From Paraburkholderia sp. PGU19 (GTDB taxonomy: Bacteria > Pseudomonadota > Gammaproteobacteria > Burkholderiales > Burkholderiaceae): 64,000 bases of DNA. A model generated the notes under the pieces. The model was not told the DNA's origin, ran no database searches, and saw only the letters and a program-made list of their open reading frames with translations. Both the position numbers and the translations under genes were made by a program. The stretch is taken from NCBI RefSeq assembly GCF_013426915.1, contig NZ_AP023182.1:806001-870000 (forward strand), given 5' to 3'. Numbering within the stretch: position 1 is the first letter of the stretch; every line of letters begins with the position of its first letter. Shown piece by piece: positions 10,012-18,506 of the stretch.

Positions 10012-11049
10012 TCAGGTTCGGGCCGAACCGCGCTGGCGGTAGCGATCAAGCGCCACGGCGCCGATGATGACGAGTCCCTTGATGATGTATTGCCAGATGT
10101 CGGACACGCCGAGCAGCACCAGTCCGTTCGTGAGCACGGCGATGATCAGTGCACCGATCAGGGTGCCGGCTATCGACCCGACGCCACCGACGAAGCTGGT
10201 GCCACCGAGAATGACCGCGGCGATGGCGTCCAGCTCATAGGATTGCCCGAGTTGCAGGCCGTTGGCCGCATACAGGCGGGCAGCTGACATCACCGCGCCC
10301 AGCCCGGCCAGTACGCCCGAGGCCGCATAGACGAAGATCTGGATGCCCCATACCTTGATGCCCGAGAGGCGCGCGGCTTCGGGGTTGCCGCCGACCGAAT
10401 AGATCCGCAGTCCTAGCACGGTGCGACGCAGGATGAACCACGAGATCACGACCACGACGGCCGCGATCACCACGAGCCAGGGAATGCTCAGGATAGAGTC
10501 GTTACCGATGAAGGCGAACGACAGTTGCGGATTGAAGATGGTGGTGTCATGGCCGATCAGGCGCGCGATGCCGCGTACCGCAGTAAGCGCGCCGAGCGTG
10601 ACGATGAACGGCGGCAACCGCAGAAGGGCGATCAGACCGCCGTTGATGAGGCCGAAGCCCAGCCCGACGAGCAGTGCCACGGGGACTCCGAGCCAGCCCC
10701 AGCCGGGGATGTTCGATGCCAGCAAGGCGGTCACGGCCGCGGCGGCCAGCACTGAGCCGACCGACAGATCGATGCCGCCGGTGAGAATGACAAAGGTCAT
10801 GCCCGCGGCCAGCACGATGTTGATCGACGCCTGCTGCGTGACGATCGACAGGTTCTGCAGGGTGAAGAATCCGTCAGTTACGACGCCGAAGCCGATGCAC
10901 AGCAGCACCAGAACCGGGAGCATGCCTGCCGTGCGCATCAGCGTCTGCATGCGCTCCTTGTGTTCAATCCGTGATTGCCGTTGGGACTGGCTTTGTGTCG
11001 TCGGGGACGGGACGGTCTGGACGTCCGGATACTTCGTGGTTTTATGCAT
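10012..11049 (-). CDS. sugar ABC transporter permease (RbsC-like)
   Basis: A 345-residue inner-membrane permease of the BPD_transp_2 family. After a polar Gln/Ser-rich N-terminal tail of about 40 residues come about eight to ten hydrophobic segments. Family landmarks are GGIDLSVGSVLAAAA, the long glycine-rich INGGLIALLRLPPFIVTLGAL, and GQSYELDAIAAVILGGTSFVGGVGS, which is probably the ATPase-contact loop region. The start ATG has a good AGGAGT box. It lies 39 bases after the ATPase gene and 113 bases before the binding protein. Confidence 0.92.
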   Translation of the reverse strand: MHKTTKYPDVQTVPSPTTQSQSQRQSRIEHKERMQTLMRTAGMLPVLVLLCIGFGVVTDGFFTLQNLSIVTQQASINIVLAAGMTFVILTGGIDLSVGSVLAAAAVTALLASNIPGWGWLGVPVALLVGLGFGLINGGLIALLRLPPFIVTLGALTAVRGIARLIGHDTTIFNPQLSFAFIGNDSILSIPWLVVIAAVVVVISWFILRRTVLGLRIYSVGGNPEAARLSGIKVWGIQIFVYAASGVLAGLGAVMSAARLYAANGLQLGQSYELDAIAAVILGGTSFVGGVGSIAGTLIGALIIAVLTNGLVLLGVSDIWQYIIKGLVIIGAVALDRYRQRGSART

Positions 11050-11088
11050 GTCGTACTCCTAAATATTGTCTAGCAAATTTTCTTCGCA

Positions 11089-12642
11089 TCAGGCTGCTTG
11101 GTCCAGCGCAGGCCGGGAGCCGGTGGCCAATTCGATAATCGCTTCCTGGTTGATCGGCTTGCTGGTGTGCCCGCCGAGTTCGCCGGCGATCTCGCCCTCG
11201 CGCATGACCAGCACGCGGTCGGCCACCCCAATGATCTCCGGCAGCTCGCTTGAGATGACGATGATGGCCACGCCGGACTTCGCCAGTTCGTTGATGATGC
11301 GATAGATCTCCGATTTCGCGCCGATGTCCACGCCGCGGGTCGGTTCATCCAGGATGAGCACGCGGGGCTGGGTCTGGAGCAGGCGCGAGAGCAGCACTTT
11401 CTGCTGGTTGCCGCCGGACAGCGCGCCGGCGTTGACCTTCGCATGCGGCACGCGGATGGAGAGCGAGGCAATCGCATCGCGGGCGCGGGTCGCGCCCCGG
11501 ACCCGGTCGAGCACGCCCAGGCGGGCGTCGCGGCCGCATACCGAGACATTGACGTTGTCGCGCACGCTCATGTCGAGAAAGAGCCCCTGGCGCTTACGGT
11601 CTTCCGTCAGGTAGACGAGGCCGGCGTCAATTGCGTCGCGCGGGGTGTGCAGTGCGAGCGTGCGGCCGTCGATCGTGACCTCGCCGCGCACGCGCGGTTC
11701 GGCGCCGAAGATGAGCCTGGCCAGTTCGGTACGTCCCGCACCAACGAGGCCGGCGATGCCGAGCACCTCGCCGGCGTGAACATCCAGGCTGCAGCCGCGA
11801 ACCCGTCCTGCGTCGGCAACGTCCCGCACCTGCAGCACGACCTTGCCCGGATCGTAGGGCGCGTGCTCCTTCTTGTAGAAGCCGGAAATGTCCCGCCCGA
11901 CCATCATGCCCACCAGGCTTTCCGCGGAGAGGTCGGCGCGCTCGAGGGTGCCGACATAGGTGCCGTCGCGCAGCACGGAGACGCGATCGGAGAGTTCATA
12001 GATTTCGGCCATGCGATGGCTGATATAGATGATCGCGAGGCCCTCAGCACGTAACTGTCGGATCAGCTGGAAGAGGCGGTCGGTTTCACGCGAAGACAGG
12101 GGGGTGGTGGGCTCGTCCATGACGAGAATGCGACAGCGGGTATGGACAGCGCGCGCGATCTCCACGAGTTGCTGCTCGGCGATCGACAGGTCGCCCACCA
12201 GCGTGTGCGGGCGGAAGCTGGCGCCCAGACGCTTGAGCACGTCCTCGCAACCGCGCTCCATTGCCGCGCGATCGATCATGCCCCACGGTCGGCCGCCCTT
12301 GCGGAGTTCACGGCCGGCATGGATGTTCTCGGCGACGCTCAGATTGGGCGCGAGGCTCAGTTCCTGGTAGATCACGGCTACGCCCAGCGCGCGGGCCGCG
12401 AGCGGACCGTCGATGACAGCGACCTTGCCGTCGATGAGGATTTCGCCGCCAGGGTCGGCCTGATAGGCACCGGAGAGAATCTTCATCAGGGTGGACTTGC
12501 CTGCGCCGTTCTCGCCCATAAGCGAATGTATTTCGCCTGGGTGAACGCTTAGGCGCACGTTGTCGAGCGCTCGCACCCCGGGAAAGGTCTTGCTGATGCC
12601 GCGCATCTCCAGCAGCGCGGCCGTGGGCTTAGAACTGGACAT
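11089..12642 (-). CDS. sugar ABC transporter ATP-binding protein (RbsA-like, two ATPase domains)
   Basis: A 517-residue protein with two fused nucleotide-binding domains. The first has Walker [13 protein letters not shown], an [14 protein letters not shown] signature region and Walker B ILVMDEPT. The second has a degenerate Walker A ([17 protein letters not shown]), the signature [15 protein letters not shown] and [16 protein letters not shown]. Such asymmetric catalytic pairs are the rule for RbsA, AraG and XylG. Its start overlaps the end of the ROK regulator gene by 14 bases, so the two are translationally coupled. It energises the permease encoded next. Confidence 0.94.
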   Translation of the reverse strand: MSSSKPTAALLEMRGISKTFPGVRALDNVRLSVHPGEIHSLMGENGAGKSTLMKILSGAYQADPGGEILIDGKVAVIDGPLAARALGVAVIYQELSLAPNLSVAENIHAGRELRKGGRPWGMIDRAAMERGCEDVLKRLGASFRPHTLVGDLSIAEQQLVEIARAVHTRCRILVMDEPTTPLSSRETDRLFQLIRQLRAEGLAIIYISHRMAEIYELSDRVSVLRDGTYVGTLERADLSAESLVGMMVGRDISGFYKKEHAPYDPGKVVLQVRDVADAGRVRGCSLDVHAGEVLGIAGLVGAGRTELARLIFGAEPRVRGEVTIDGRTLALHTPRDAIDAGLVYLTEDRKRQGLFLDMSVRDNVNVSVCGRDARLGVLDRVRGATRARDAIASLSIRVPHAKVNAGALSGGNQQKVLLSRLLQTQPRVLILDEPTRGVDIGAKSEIYRIINELAKSGVAIIVISSELPEIIGVADRVLVMREGEIAGELGGHTSKPINQEAIIELATGSRPALDQAA

Positions 12643-13879
12643 GGATCACCTCCTGCGATTGAACGCCGGCGCCTTTGAGAATGCCCGCGCGCGGAGAAAA
12701 GTTGAAGAACATCGGCAGCGTGGCGGCGCCGATAGCGCCCGCATCCGACCCGAAGGTGCCGCGCATGAGTGCCGGAGTGCCACGGGCTTCCGGTGCGGTA
12801 ATCGCCAGCGCCGTGCGCAGGCGTTTCATCAGCATATCGATCAGGCCAGCGTCGACATCGGCGTCGAGGACGACTACCGGAACGTCTAGCACGCACAGCG
12901 TCGCGCGCAGGGCCGGGGCGAGTGCATCGATGCAATCGTCGATCCATTCATCGACGGCCGGCAGGCCGCGCGCAATGCAGTTTTCAAGTCCCGCGCGATT
13001 CTCGATCGACTCGCCGCTGTAACGCAGATGCCGCGTAAGCGCATTGAGGGAGGCGCGAGAGAGCAGGATGTCCCATGGCCCGGTCGGCTGAGGTGCTGAC
13101 GGCAGGCGGCTCGGCGGTACGGGCATAACGCCGATATCACCCGCATTGCCGCTCACACCGCGCAGACAATCGCCGTCGACGGCGATGCCGCCGCCAATCG
13201 CCGGCCCGAGAAACAGATAGACAAAATCGTCGCATTGACGCCCACAGCCGTAGAACAGCTCCGCGATGGCCGCAGCGTTGCCGTCGTTCTCGCTGAATAC
13301 CGGCAAGGACACGGCGCGACCGAGTTTGGCGCCGAAATCCGTCTCGTCCCATGCGCGGAACGTATCGGCGGACAGGCCGAGTTCGCGCAACCAGCTCCCC
13401 AGGTTGTACGGCTGGGCGATGCCGACGCCGCTCAACCGCTCGCGCTCTTCCCGGGTGAGCAGTGGCAATAACTCATGGATGTCGCCCTGCACAATTTCGA
13501 GTACCCGAGCCGGATGGGGCAGCACCATATCGTGCGTGCAGCGCCCCAGCACCTGGCCGGCGAAGTTCACCAGTATCGTCTCCATGCTGGTACGGTCTAG
13601 CCGCACGCCAATACCGAAGGCGCCGCGCGGGTCAAGACGGATCAGTGAGGCGGGTTGGCCGCGTTGACCTTCGACGCGGCGACCGGTGAATTCGATCAGC
13701 CTGGCCTCGCTGAGGGACGTGATGATGCTGCCTACCGCCGTGCTCGTCAGGTTGGCGAGTCGGGCGAGGTCGGCTTTCGACGCTTGTCCCGCACGACGCA
13801 GCGCCTGCAACAGCAGGCGCTCGTTGTAGCGGCGCACGTTAGCCGAATTGCTGCCTTGGCCGATATGGGGGCTTCTCAC
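12629..13879 (-). CDS. ROK-family transcriptional regulator of the sugar operon
   Basis: A 416-residue repressor-type ROK protein. An N-terminal winged helix ([20 protein letters not shown] then [12 protein letters not shown]) is followed by a sugar-kinase-like domain ([39 protein letters not shown] then [10 protein letters not shown]). The canonical ROK region GEIGH reads GDIGV, and the CxCGxxGC zinc motif is absent, so it is unlikely to be a sugar kinase. GTG at 13879 is chosen because a strong GGAGGAGA lies directly upstream; the frame is open to a TTG at 13927 that has no ribosome site and lies inside a palindrome. It heads the operon, overlaps the ATPase gene, and probably represses it in the absence of sugar. 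Confidence 0.88.
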   Translation of the reverse strand: MRSPHIGQGSNSANVRRYNERLLLQALRRAGQASKADLARLANLTSTAVGSIITSLSEARLIEFTGRRVEGQRGQPASLIRLDPRGAFGIGVRLDRTSMETILVNFAGQVLGRCTHDMVLPHPARVLEIVQGDIHELLPLLTREERERLSGVGIAQPYNLGSWLRELGLSADTFRAWDETDFGAKLGRAVSLPVFSENDGNAAAIAELFYGCGRQCDDFVYLFLGPAIGGGIAVDGDCLRGVSGNAGDIGVMPVPPSRLPSAPQPTGPWDILLSRASLNALTRHLRYSGESIENRAGLENCIARGLPAVDEWIDDCIDALAPALRATLCVLDVPVVVLDADVDAGLIDMLMKRLRTALAITAPEARGTPALMRGTFGSDAGAIGAATLPMFFNFSPRAGILKGAGVQSQEVIHVQF

Positions 13880-13914
13880 CGTCTCCTCCGGAGCGACACC
13901 TGCTTGGGCGTCAA

Positions 13915-13941
13915 TTAAATAAATCAAGTTGATTTATTTAA
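13915..13941. promoter_or_regulatory. perfect 27-bp palindrome, candidate ROK operator
   Basis: The half-site TTAAATAAATCAA (13915-13927) is followed by one G and its exact reverse complement TTGATTTATTTAA (13929-13941). It lies 35 bases upstream of the ROK start codon in an AT-rich patch within GC-rich DNA. Many ROK repressors bind AT-rich inverted repeats near their own promoters, so autoregulation and control of the whole transport and catabolism operon is the natural reading. Direct observation: the palindrome. Inference: the ligand-responsive operator role. Confidence 0.75.
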
Positions 13942-14436
13942 GCTCAAGTACCGAAAAATGTCTGCCTAGGGAAATCCCGGGGTGGTGACACGGTTTACTG
14001 GCGCAGCGACTCGGGCTGACCGAAATCTGGGTTTCAGACCGCATATCGTCGCTCCCGGAGAGCGCGGCATGTTTGCGACGAGAGCGCGCAAAAGTTAGGG
14101 AGGCAACAAGGATCGCGTGTGCTTCCAGTCGCAGTGCCGGTTTCGGATAGAGTGGCGCACTGCCGCACAAAAGCCGCCGAAGCTTGTCAAACGCTCTCGG
14201 GAGGAGGCAGCAACCGAATTCATGGCCCACTGGCGTGCCGACGCGGCAAGCGAGAAGCCGCTGTACCCGAAGCGTCTCCACAATCACATCAAGGACGAAA
14301 TCCTCAAGGCGCTTGCCAAAGCGCATAGGCCTGAGGATGCGTTCCAGGTGGCCGTCGCCGACGCCTGATCGATCGCGTCAGGCGCTGCAAATGCCCGGCG
14401 CATGGAGATGCGAGTTGCCGCAGCGCGCCGGGCCAC
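13942..14436. other. intergenic stretch, no supported gene
   Basis: Open frames exist on both strands here, the longest plausible one being a GTG-initiated 83-codon plus-strand frame at 14117-14368, but none has recognisable homology or a convincing ribosome site. It separates the sugar operon from mobile-element debris and may itself be decayed sequence. Confidence 0.4.
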
Positions 14437-14438
14437 GC

Positions 14439-14985
14439 TTATGCGGTTGCGCCGCCGGCCATCGTCGGCTCGACGGCAACAATCGCGCCTGTCGTCACGA
14501 ACACGATCAGGCCGCGTTCGCCGGTCACGTCGAGATAGGCGCGGACCTGCGTGCGATAGTGCTCCACGGTTTCGCATCTGGGCGCGCATCGCTTTTCCAG
14601 TCGATCACGACAGCGGGGTGCCCATCGGCACCGAGCGTCATGGCATCGGCGTTGCCGGCCCTTGCCGTTTCCTTGCCGTTGTCCTCCTGAGCGCGATAGA
14701 CCGAGTACTCTGGAACGAACGCCGCCCGTAAAGGGGGCGATCTCGGGCACGCCAACGTCCGCGCGATGCAATCTGTGAGCTCCTGCGCAGACATCGCAAT
14801 CGCGGCGCCGCGGTTCGTGGGCGATGGAACGCGGCGGTGAGCTCGTTCGCGCGCATGGTGAGGTCCGCTGCGTATTCGGCGGTTTCGCCGGTCAACACTT
14901 CCTCAAAGAGCTTGTGCAGGATGAGTCCGCGCTCGCGACTGCCTTGAACCGTGGCGGGCAGACTGGCGTCAAGCGAAGCTACGAT
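14439..14985 (-). pseudogene. remnant of the C-terminal nuclease tail of a UvrD/RecB-like helicase
   Basis: Three minus-strand frames read in sequence as the end of a UvrD-like helicase-nuclease. The first gives ATVQGSRERGLILHKLFEEV and LTGET. The second gives AVVIDWKSDARPDAK, a PD-(D/E)xK-like nuclease core. The third gives VEHYRTQVRAYLDVTG then RGLIVFVTTGAIVAVEP and a stop at 14439. At least two frameshifts break the chain and the helicase part is missing. It abuts an integrase remnant, which suggests it is left over from an integrated island, possibly a defence-type module. Confidence 0.6.
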
Positions 14986-14999
14986 CCTCATCGATTCTT

Positions 15000-15129
15000 C
15001 CCGTTGCTCGGCTTGATGCCGGCGATCATCGTCGACATGCAGATAGAGGCTCGTTGTGGTCAGCGACGCATGGCCAAGGTTGTCGCGCACGAGACGCAGA
15101 TCGACCTGATTGTCGGCCATATGCGAACC
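15000..15129 (-). pseudogene. C-terminal fragment of a tyrosine integrase, cut by an insertion sequence
   Basis: The fragment reads HMADNQVDLRLVRDNLGH, then ASLTTTSLYLHVDDDRRHQ. It contains the (L)GHxS...TTxxY pattern that ends phage-type and XerD-type integrases, including the catalytic Tyr. Its upstream part is replaced exactly at 15130 by the end of an ISKra4-type element, so insertion truncated it. It runs into the helicase remnant without a clear stop. Confidence 0.65.
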
Positions 15130-16570
15130 GGGGAGCGTTAATATCCTTGGGGTTGTAGCCAGATGCCAGCCCGAACTGCTCGAGTAACTCGGCAGCTTCG
15201 CGCGACAGTGGTTTCCTTGGTGGTTCGTATCTCGCAAGTCGTTCAACAAGGTCACCATTGACCACAGCACATCGGACCTGGGCGAGCAGATGAGCTCCGA
15301 TCGGTGACCAGCGCATTTGTTGACGCTTGCACATGCGCTGATTGAGTATCTGATTGACTGCGGACTCGGCCGTGGCGGTCGAGATAGGTTTGCCGCGACG
15401 GTGTCGTGCGCCGTAGTTCATCGTTGAGCCGCCATTCGCTTCGACGTATTCCACAAGCTCTCGGGTCCGGTAGTCGAGCTGCGACAGACTTTCTACAACG
15501 CCCGGCGTTTCAGCCACGATCACCCGACAGAGGAGCAGGATGCCCTGCATCCGGTCTTTCGCCTTCTCTAGCTTCGCGTGCCAGAAGCACCAGCGCAGCT
15601 TGTCAACACGGGAGATCAATACACGTTGGGCGGCTTTTTCCGTTTCCGTCCGCGCACGCATGCCCTTGATGATCTGCTCGAGATACCTCACCCTCATTGA
15701 TATATGGAACCAGTCGAGGACAGGTGTAGAAGAAAACGGTAATCGACAGGCGAATGACTGCAGGCCATTGGCACCGTCGGTGATGACTGACAGTCTCGGT
15801 CGATCGCTTCCCGATGTGGTTTTTACAAGGGTGGTGAGCCGCTCCACGATATCCGGTAGCCTGTTTCTCACGAACGCGAATACGCGTGAAGTCTGGTCTT
15901 TGGCACTGAGGCGCCCTGTTAGAATCTCAAAGCTCGAACATTCTGATTTGCGTCGCCCGCGAACGAATCCTCCGTCGATGGTCAGCGTCCACTCCGTATC
16001 ATTTTCCTTCGTGGCGCGACATGCAGCCGGCTGAACAGCCTCGACGCGCGCGCCCACCCGTAGCGCCCTGTTCCGCACTGTCACATGGTTCAATGTCTGC
16101 CGAACGGGCAGGAACTCACGCATCATGCCGACTACCTGCGATACGGCATCTGTGCCGAGAGCCTCGCCTCAAGCGACAGCAGTTCCGCGGTCGCTCGCTC
16201 GGGGACGAATTCGCTCATCGGACTATACGGATACTCCATCTGGAAAGGCGTCTCGCACGGACAGCAAACGATCCGGGCACTGCGAAAGGGCACGGTGCCA
16301 AAGACCCGTATCCACCTTGCGAATCCGCCGATCTTTGAGCTCGAGGAAACGGTGGCAGTGGGTACAGAAGCGCCGCAGCATGCAGACCTCTTCAGCTTGT
16401 GCTGCCACCACAACCCTCTGGAGCATGTGCAGCACATCTTTTCCTTCGGCGAGCGACAGGCCAATCTTCTCAGGCTCAAGTTGGCGATCGGGACGCTCGA
16501 GCTGACAGACTTCGAACGTATCCGTTTCATCCCAGTCAGTAGTGATCTCGACGCGAATTGTGATTTTCAT
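15026..16570 (-). pseudogene. ISKra4-family transposase, frameshifted
   Basis: The N-terminal part starts at an ATG at 16570 (MKITIRVEITTDWDETDTFE) with a GGAAG box. It runs to a CTHCHRFLELKDRRIRKVDT zinc-ribbon-like segment, after which the frame shifts near 16310 (FGTVPFRSARIVCCPC) and shifts again near 16130. The C-terminal 366 codons (15026-16126) carry the DDE-like core (LSVITDGANG, VLDWFHISMRVRYLEQI) and the family hallmark NYGARHRRGKPISTATAESA then VNQ. The final frame runs through the terminal repeat at 15130 into flanking DNA to 15026, so the native stop is lost. Confidence 0.8.
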
Positions 16571-16649
16571 CCCAACTTCCGCCGGCCATGACTGCCGGAA
16601 TCCTGGCTAGGCGGCCTGCGCAAAACCCCCAAGATTCTTAACGCTCCCC
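15130..16649 (-). mobile_element. ISKra4-family insertion sequence, copy 1 (inactive)
   Basis: The element is about 1,520 bp and bounded by inverted repeats. The left end begins GGGGAGCGTTAA at 15130 and the right end finishes TTAACGCTCCCC at 16649. The similarity continues imperfectly for about 15 more bases (ATCCTTGGGGTTG against the reverse complement of CAAAACCCCCAAG). No target duplication is obvious. The transposase inside is broken by frameshifts. It interrupts a tyrosine-integrase remnant. Confidence 0.75.
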
Positions 16650-17138
16650 TCGTCGATTTACCTCCGAAGGGCCCGAAGGGCAAGCAGGTCGCGAGCAGGC
16701 GCGCGAACGCGCGGGCGTGCAACGACGATCACCTCGGGCATCTGTTTCGGCACGCCGTCGGGCACGACGCGCGGCTGTGGCGTCGCCGAGTTCCGCGTTA
16801 TCGGCCTGATGAAGTGCGACAGTGCGGCATCTCTGTCACGCACCGCAAAAAAGGAGATACGCTAGCCCGATACGACGATCGGCACAAACGGCGCAACTGC
16901 GCAGTTCCTGAAGAAGATGACATGGTCAGTGCGAAAGCCTTGTCAGCAAGACTCTTCGGTCGAACGAGCCGAACCGGTCACCACGGTCGCCGCGAGCCAA
17001 TGCGCGTTGTATATCGACGAGACGAATTTTCACGCGCGTGTACGACGCTCTACGGATCGCGCGGTACGACGGGTGAAGTGCCGTGTCACCGACAAGGCGG
17101 TGCCTCTCGGCCTGGAAGACCGTCGCCGGACAGCGCCC
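16650..17138. other. no supported gene between ISKra4 copy 1 and the HAD gene
   Basis: Several frames are open on both strands, but their translations are low-complexity Arg-rich sequence without recognisable motifs or ribosome sites. The stretch probably contains decayed accessory DNA. Confidence 0.4.
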
Positions 17139-17813
17139 TCATTTGGCAAGGTCTTCAACGCCGAACCATGCGGGAACGCATTCGATCGCCCGATCAAGGT
17201 TCTCAAGTATCGTCAAGCTGACCCCGATGACCTCGACGGATGGCTGTTTCATGTCAGGCACCGCCACGACTTGTATTCCCGCCCGATGTGCGGAAAGTAC
17301 ACCGTTCTCACTATCCTCAAACGCTAAGCAATTGCCCGGTGATTTTCCCAGACGAGAAGCTGCAAGTTCATACACGGCCGGATCCGGCTTGCCACGAGCT
17401 ACTTCGTCGCCACCTGCAATTGCATTAAAGAAGTCGAGCACGCCGACCCGTGCAAGCCGCGATCTGATTTCTTGTCCGCTTGATGAAGACGCCACGGCGC
17501 ATGGGATTCCGGCGTTGACTAACACGGTCAATAGGCCATGTACTCCGATCTTCAGTGGAAACACAGGCGGAGACGTTGGAGAATGCAACCGCTGCCGAAC
17601 TCGCGTAAGTGCTTCCTGAAATACCTGCTTTGCTGCGAACATCCTGGCTAACATCGCGTGGCACTCAGGCAGCGAGCGCCCGATAATCTCGGCATAGTCA
17701 ATAGGGCGGATATGAACCCCAAGTTCATGTCCAACCGTTATCCATGTGTTCATGATCGCTCGCTCGGAATCGATCAGTAACCCGTCCATGTCGAAGATTG
17801 CCGCAGAGAACAT
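17139..17813 (-). CDS. HAD-superfamily phosphatase (beta-phosphoglucomutase / 2-deoxyglucose-6-phosphatase type)
   Basis: A 224-residue HAD hydrolase of subclass I. Motif I is FDMDGLLIDSE with nucleophile Asp and the D+2 acid. A helical cap follows. Motif II is AVASSS, motif III the Lys in GKPDPAVYE, and motif IV FEDSENGVLSA. This pattern matches phosphatases acting on small sugar phosphates (YniC, GPH or PGM-like). The ATG at 17813 starts directly at the fold; a TTG two codons earlier is a weaker option. It lies between two ISKra4 copies, so its neighbours give no functional context. Confidence 0.85.
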   Translation of the reverse strand: MFSAAIFDMDGLLIDSERAIMNTWITVGHELGVHIRPIDYAEIIGRSLPECHAMLARMFAAKQVFQEALTRVRQRLHSPTSPPVFPLKIGVHGLLTVLVNAGIPCAVASSSSGQEIRSRLARVGVLDFFNAIAGGDEVARGKPDPAVYELAASRLGKSPGNCLAFEDSENGVLSAHRAGIQVVAVPDMKQPSVEVIGVSLTILENLDRAIECVPAWFGVEDLAK

Positions 17814-18040
17814 GTGCAAAAAGACTAGGTGATGGAAGTGATGTCACTATAAACCGTATGCTGGCAGAGGATAGCAGTTTCCATTGCATTGATGTCGGTC
17901 GGAAAATCATTGCGCGCCGCTTGCAGGTTACAGGGCGAGCCGGTGTCGTGAATAGATGTGTCGGTGTCGGAAACATACTAGCCCCAGTAACACTATTGAA
18001 CTAAGGTGTTGGACCCCTTATCCGATCGTTTGGAATTGAC

Positions 18041-18385
18041 ATGTCCGATTTCATAACTGTTTTGCGCGAAACCTGCCCGATTCCGGTCCTTGACGCCACC
18101 AAGTGGAAGCGCATCGGCGGCGATCCACACACCGTGAACCTCAACGCGTACCTCTCCAAGGACGGCAGCAAGATCATGGGCACCTGGATCTGCACACCGG
18201 GCAAGTTCGAGGTGAACTACGAGAAATGGGAGTTTTGCCACTTCCTCGACGGCTACTGCATTATCACGCCGGAAGGCGAGGAGTCGGTGCACCTGAAGGC
18301 CGGCGACGTGTTCGTGATTGAACCCGGCATGAAAGGGACCTGGGAGGTGGTGGAGACTGTGCGCAAGTACTTCGTCTTCGCCTGA
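18041..18385 (+). CDS. cupin-domain protein (EutQ / DUF861-like)
   Basis: A 114-residue single-domain cupin. The beta-barrel motifs are visible as KWEFCHFLDGYCIITPEGEE (around 67-86) and the second motif region KAGDVFVIEPGMKGTWEVVE. The GTWICTPGKFEV and YEKWEFCH pieces are typical of the cupin_3 (DUF861) group found in ureidoglycine aminohydrolase and EutQ relatives. The usual His cluster of enzymatic cupins is reduced. Substrate unknown; it stands alone between an HAD gene and an insertion sequence. Confidence 0.8.
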   Translation: MSDFITVLRETCPIPVLDATKWKRIGGDPHTVNLNAYLSKDGSKIMGTWICTPGKFEVNYEKWEFCHFLDGYCIITPEGEESVHLKAGDVFVIEPGMKGTWEVVETVRKYFVFA

Positions 18386-18506
18386 CGATACCGCGGTCCT
18401 CGGCTCGTTCCGACGGCTGCTCAACTGTTTGCGTTGCACGGCTCAGCCGGGACGCGCCCGTCTTCGCTAGTTCCACGTGCGTCGTCAATGCCGGCGAGCC
18501 GTAGAT

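Noticed and set aside
13880..13927. Longer N-terminus of the ROK regulator from TTG 13927
   Set aside because: The TTG lies within the palindrome and has no ribosome site; GTG 13879 has a strong GGAGGAGA directly upstream.
14117..14368. GTG-initiated 83-codon plus-strand frame
   Set aside because: Somewhat protein-like C-terminus, but no ribosome site or recognised family; left as unassigned.
15130..16649. Target-site duplication around ISKra4 copy 1
   Set aside because: Flanks ACC and TCG share no repeat; none can be claimed.
16917..17327. Plus-strand frame starting ahead of the HAD gene
   Set aside because: Its second half is antisense to the HAD motifs and the first half has no homology or ribosome site.
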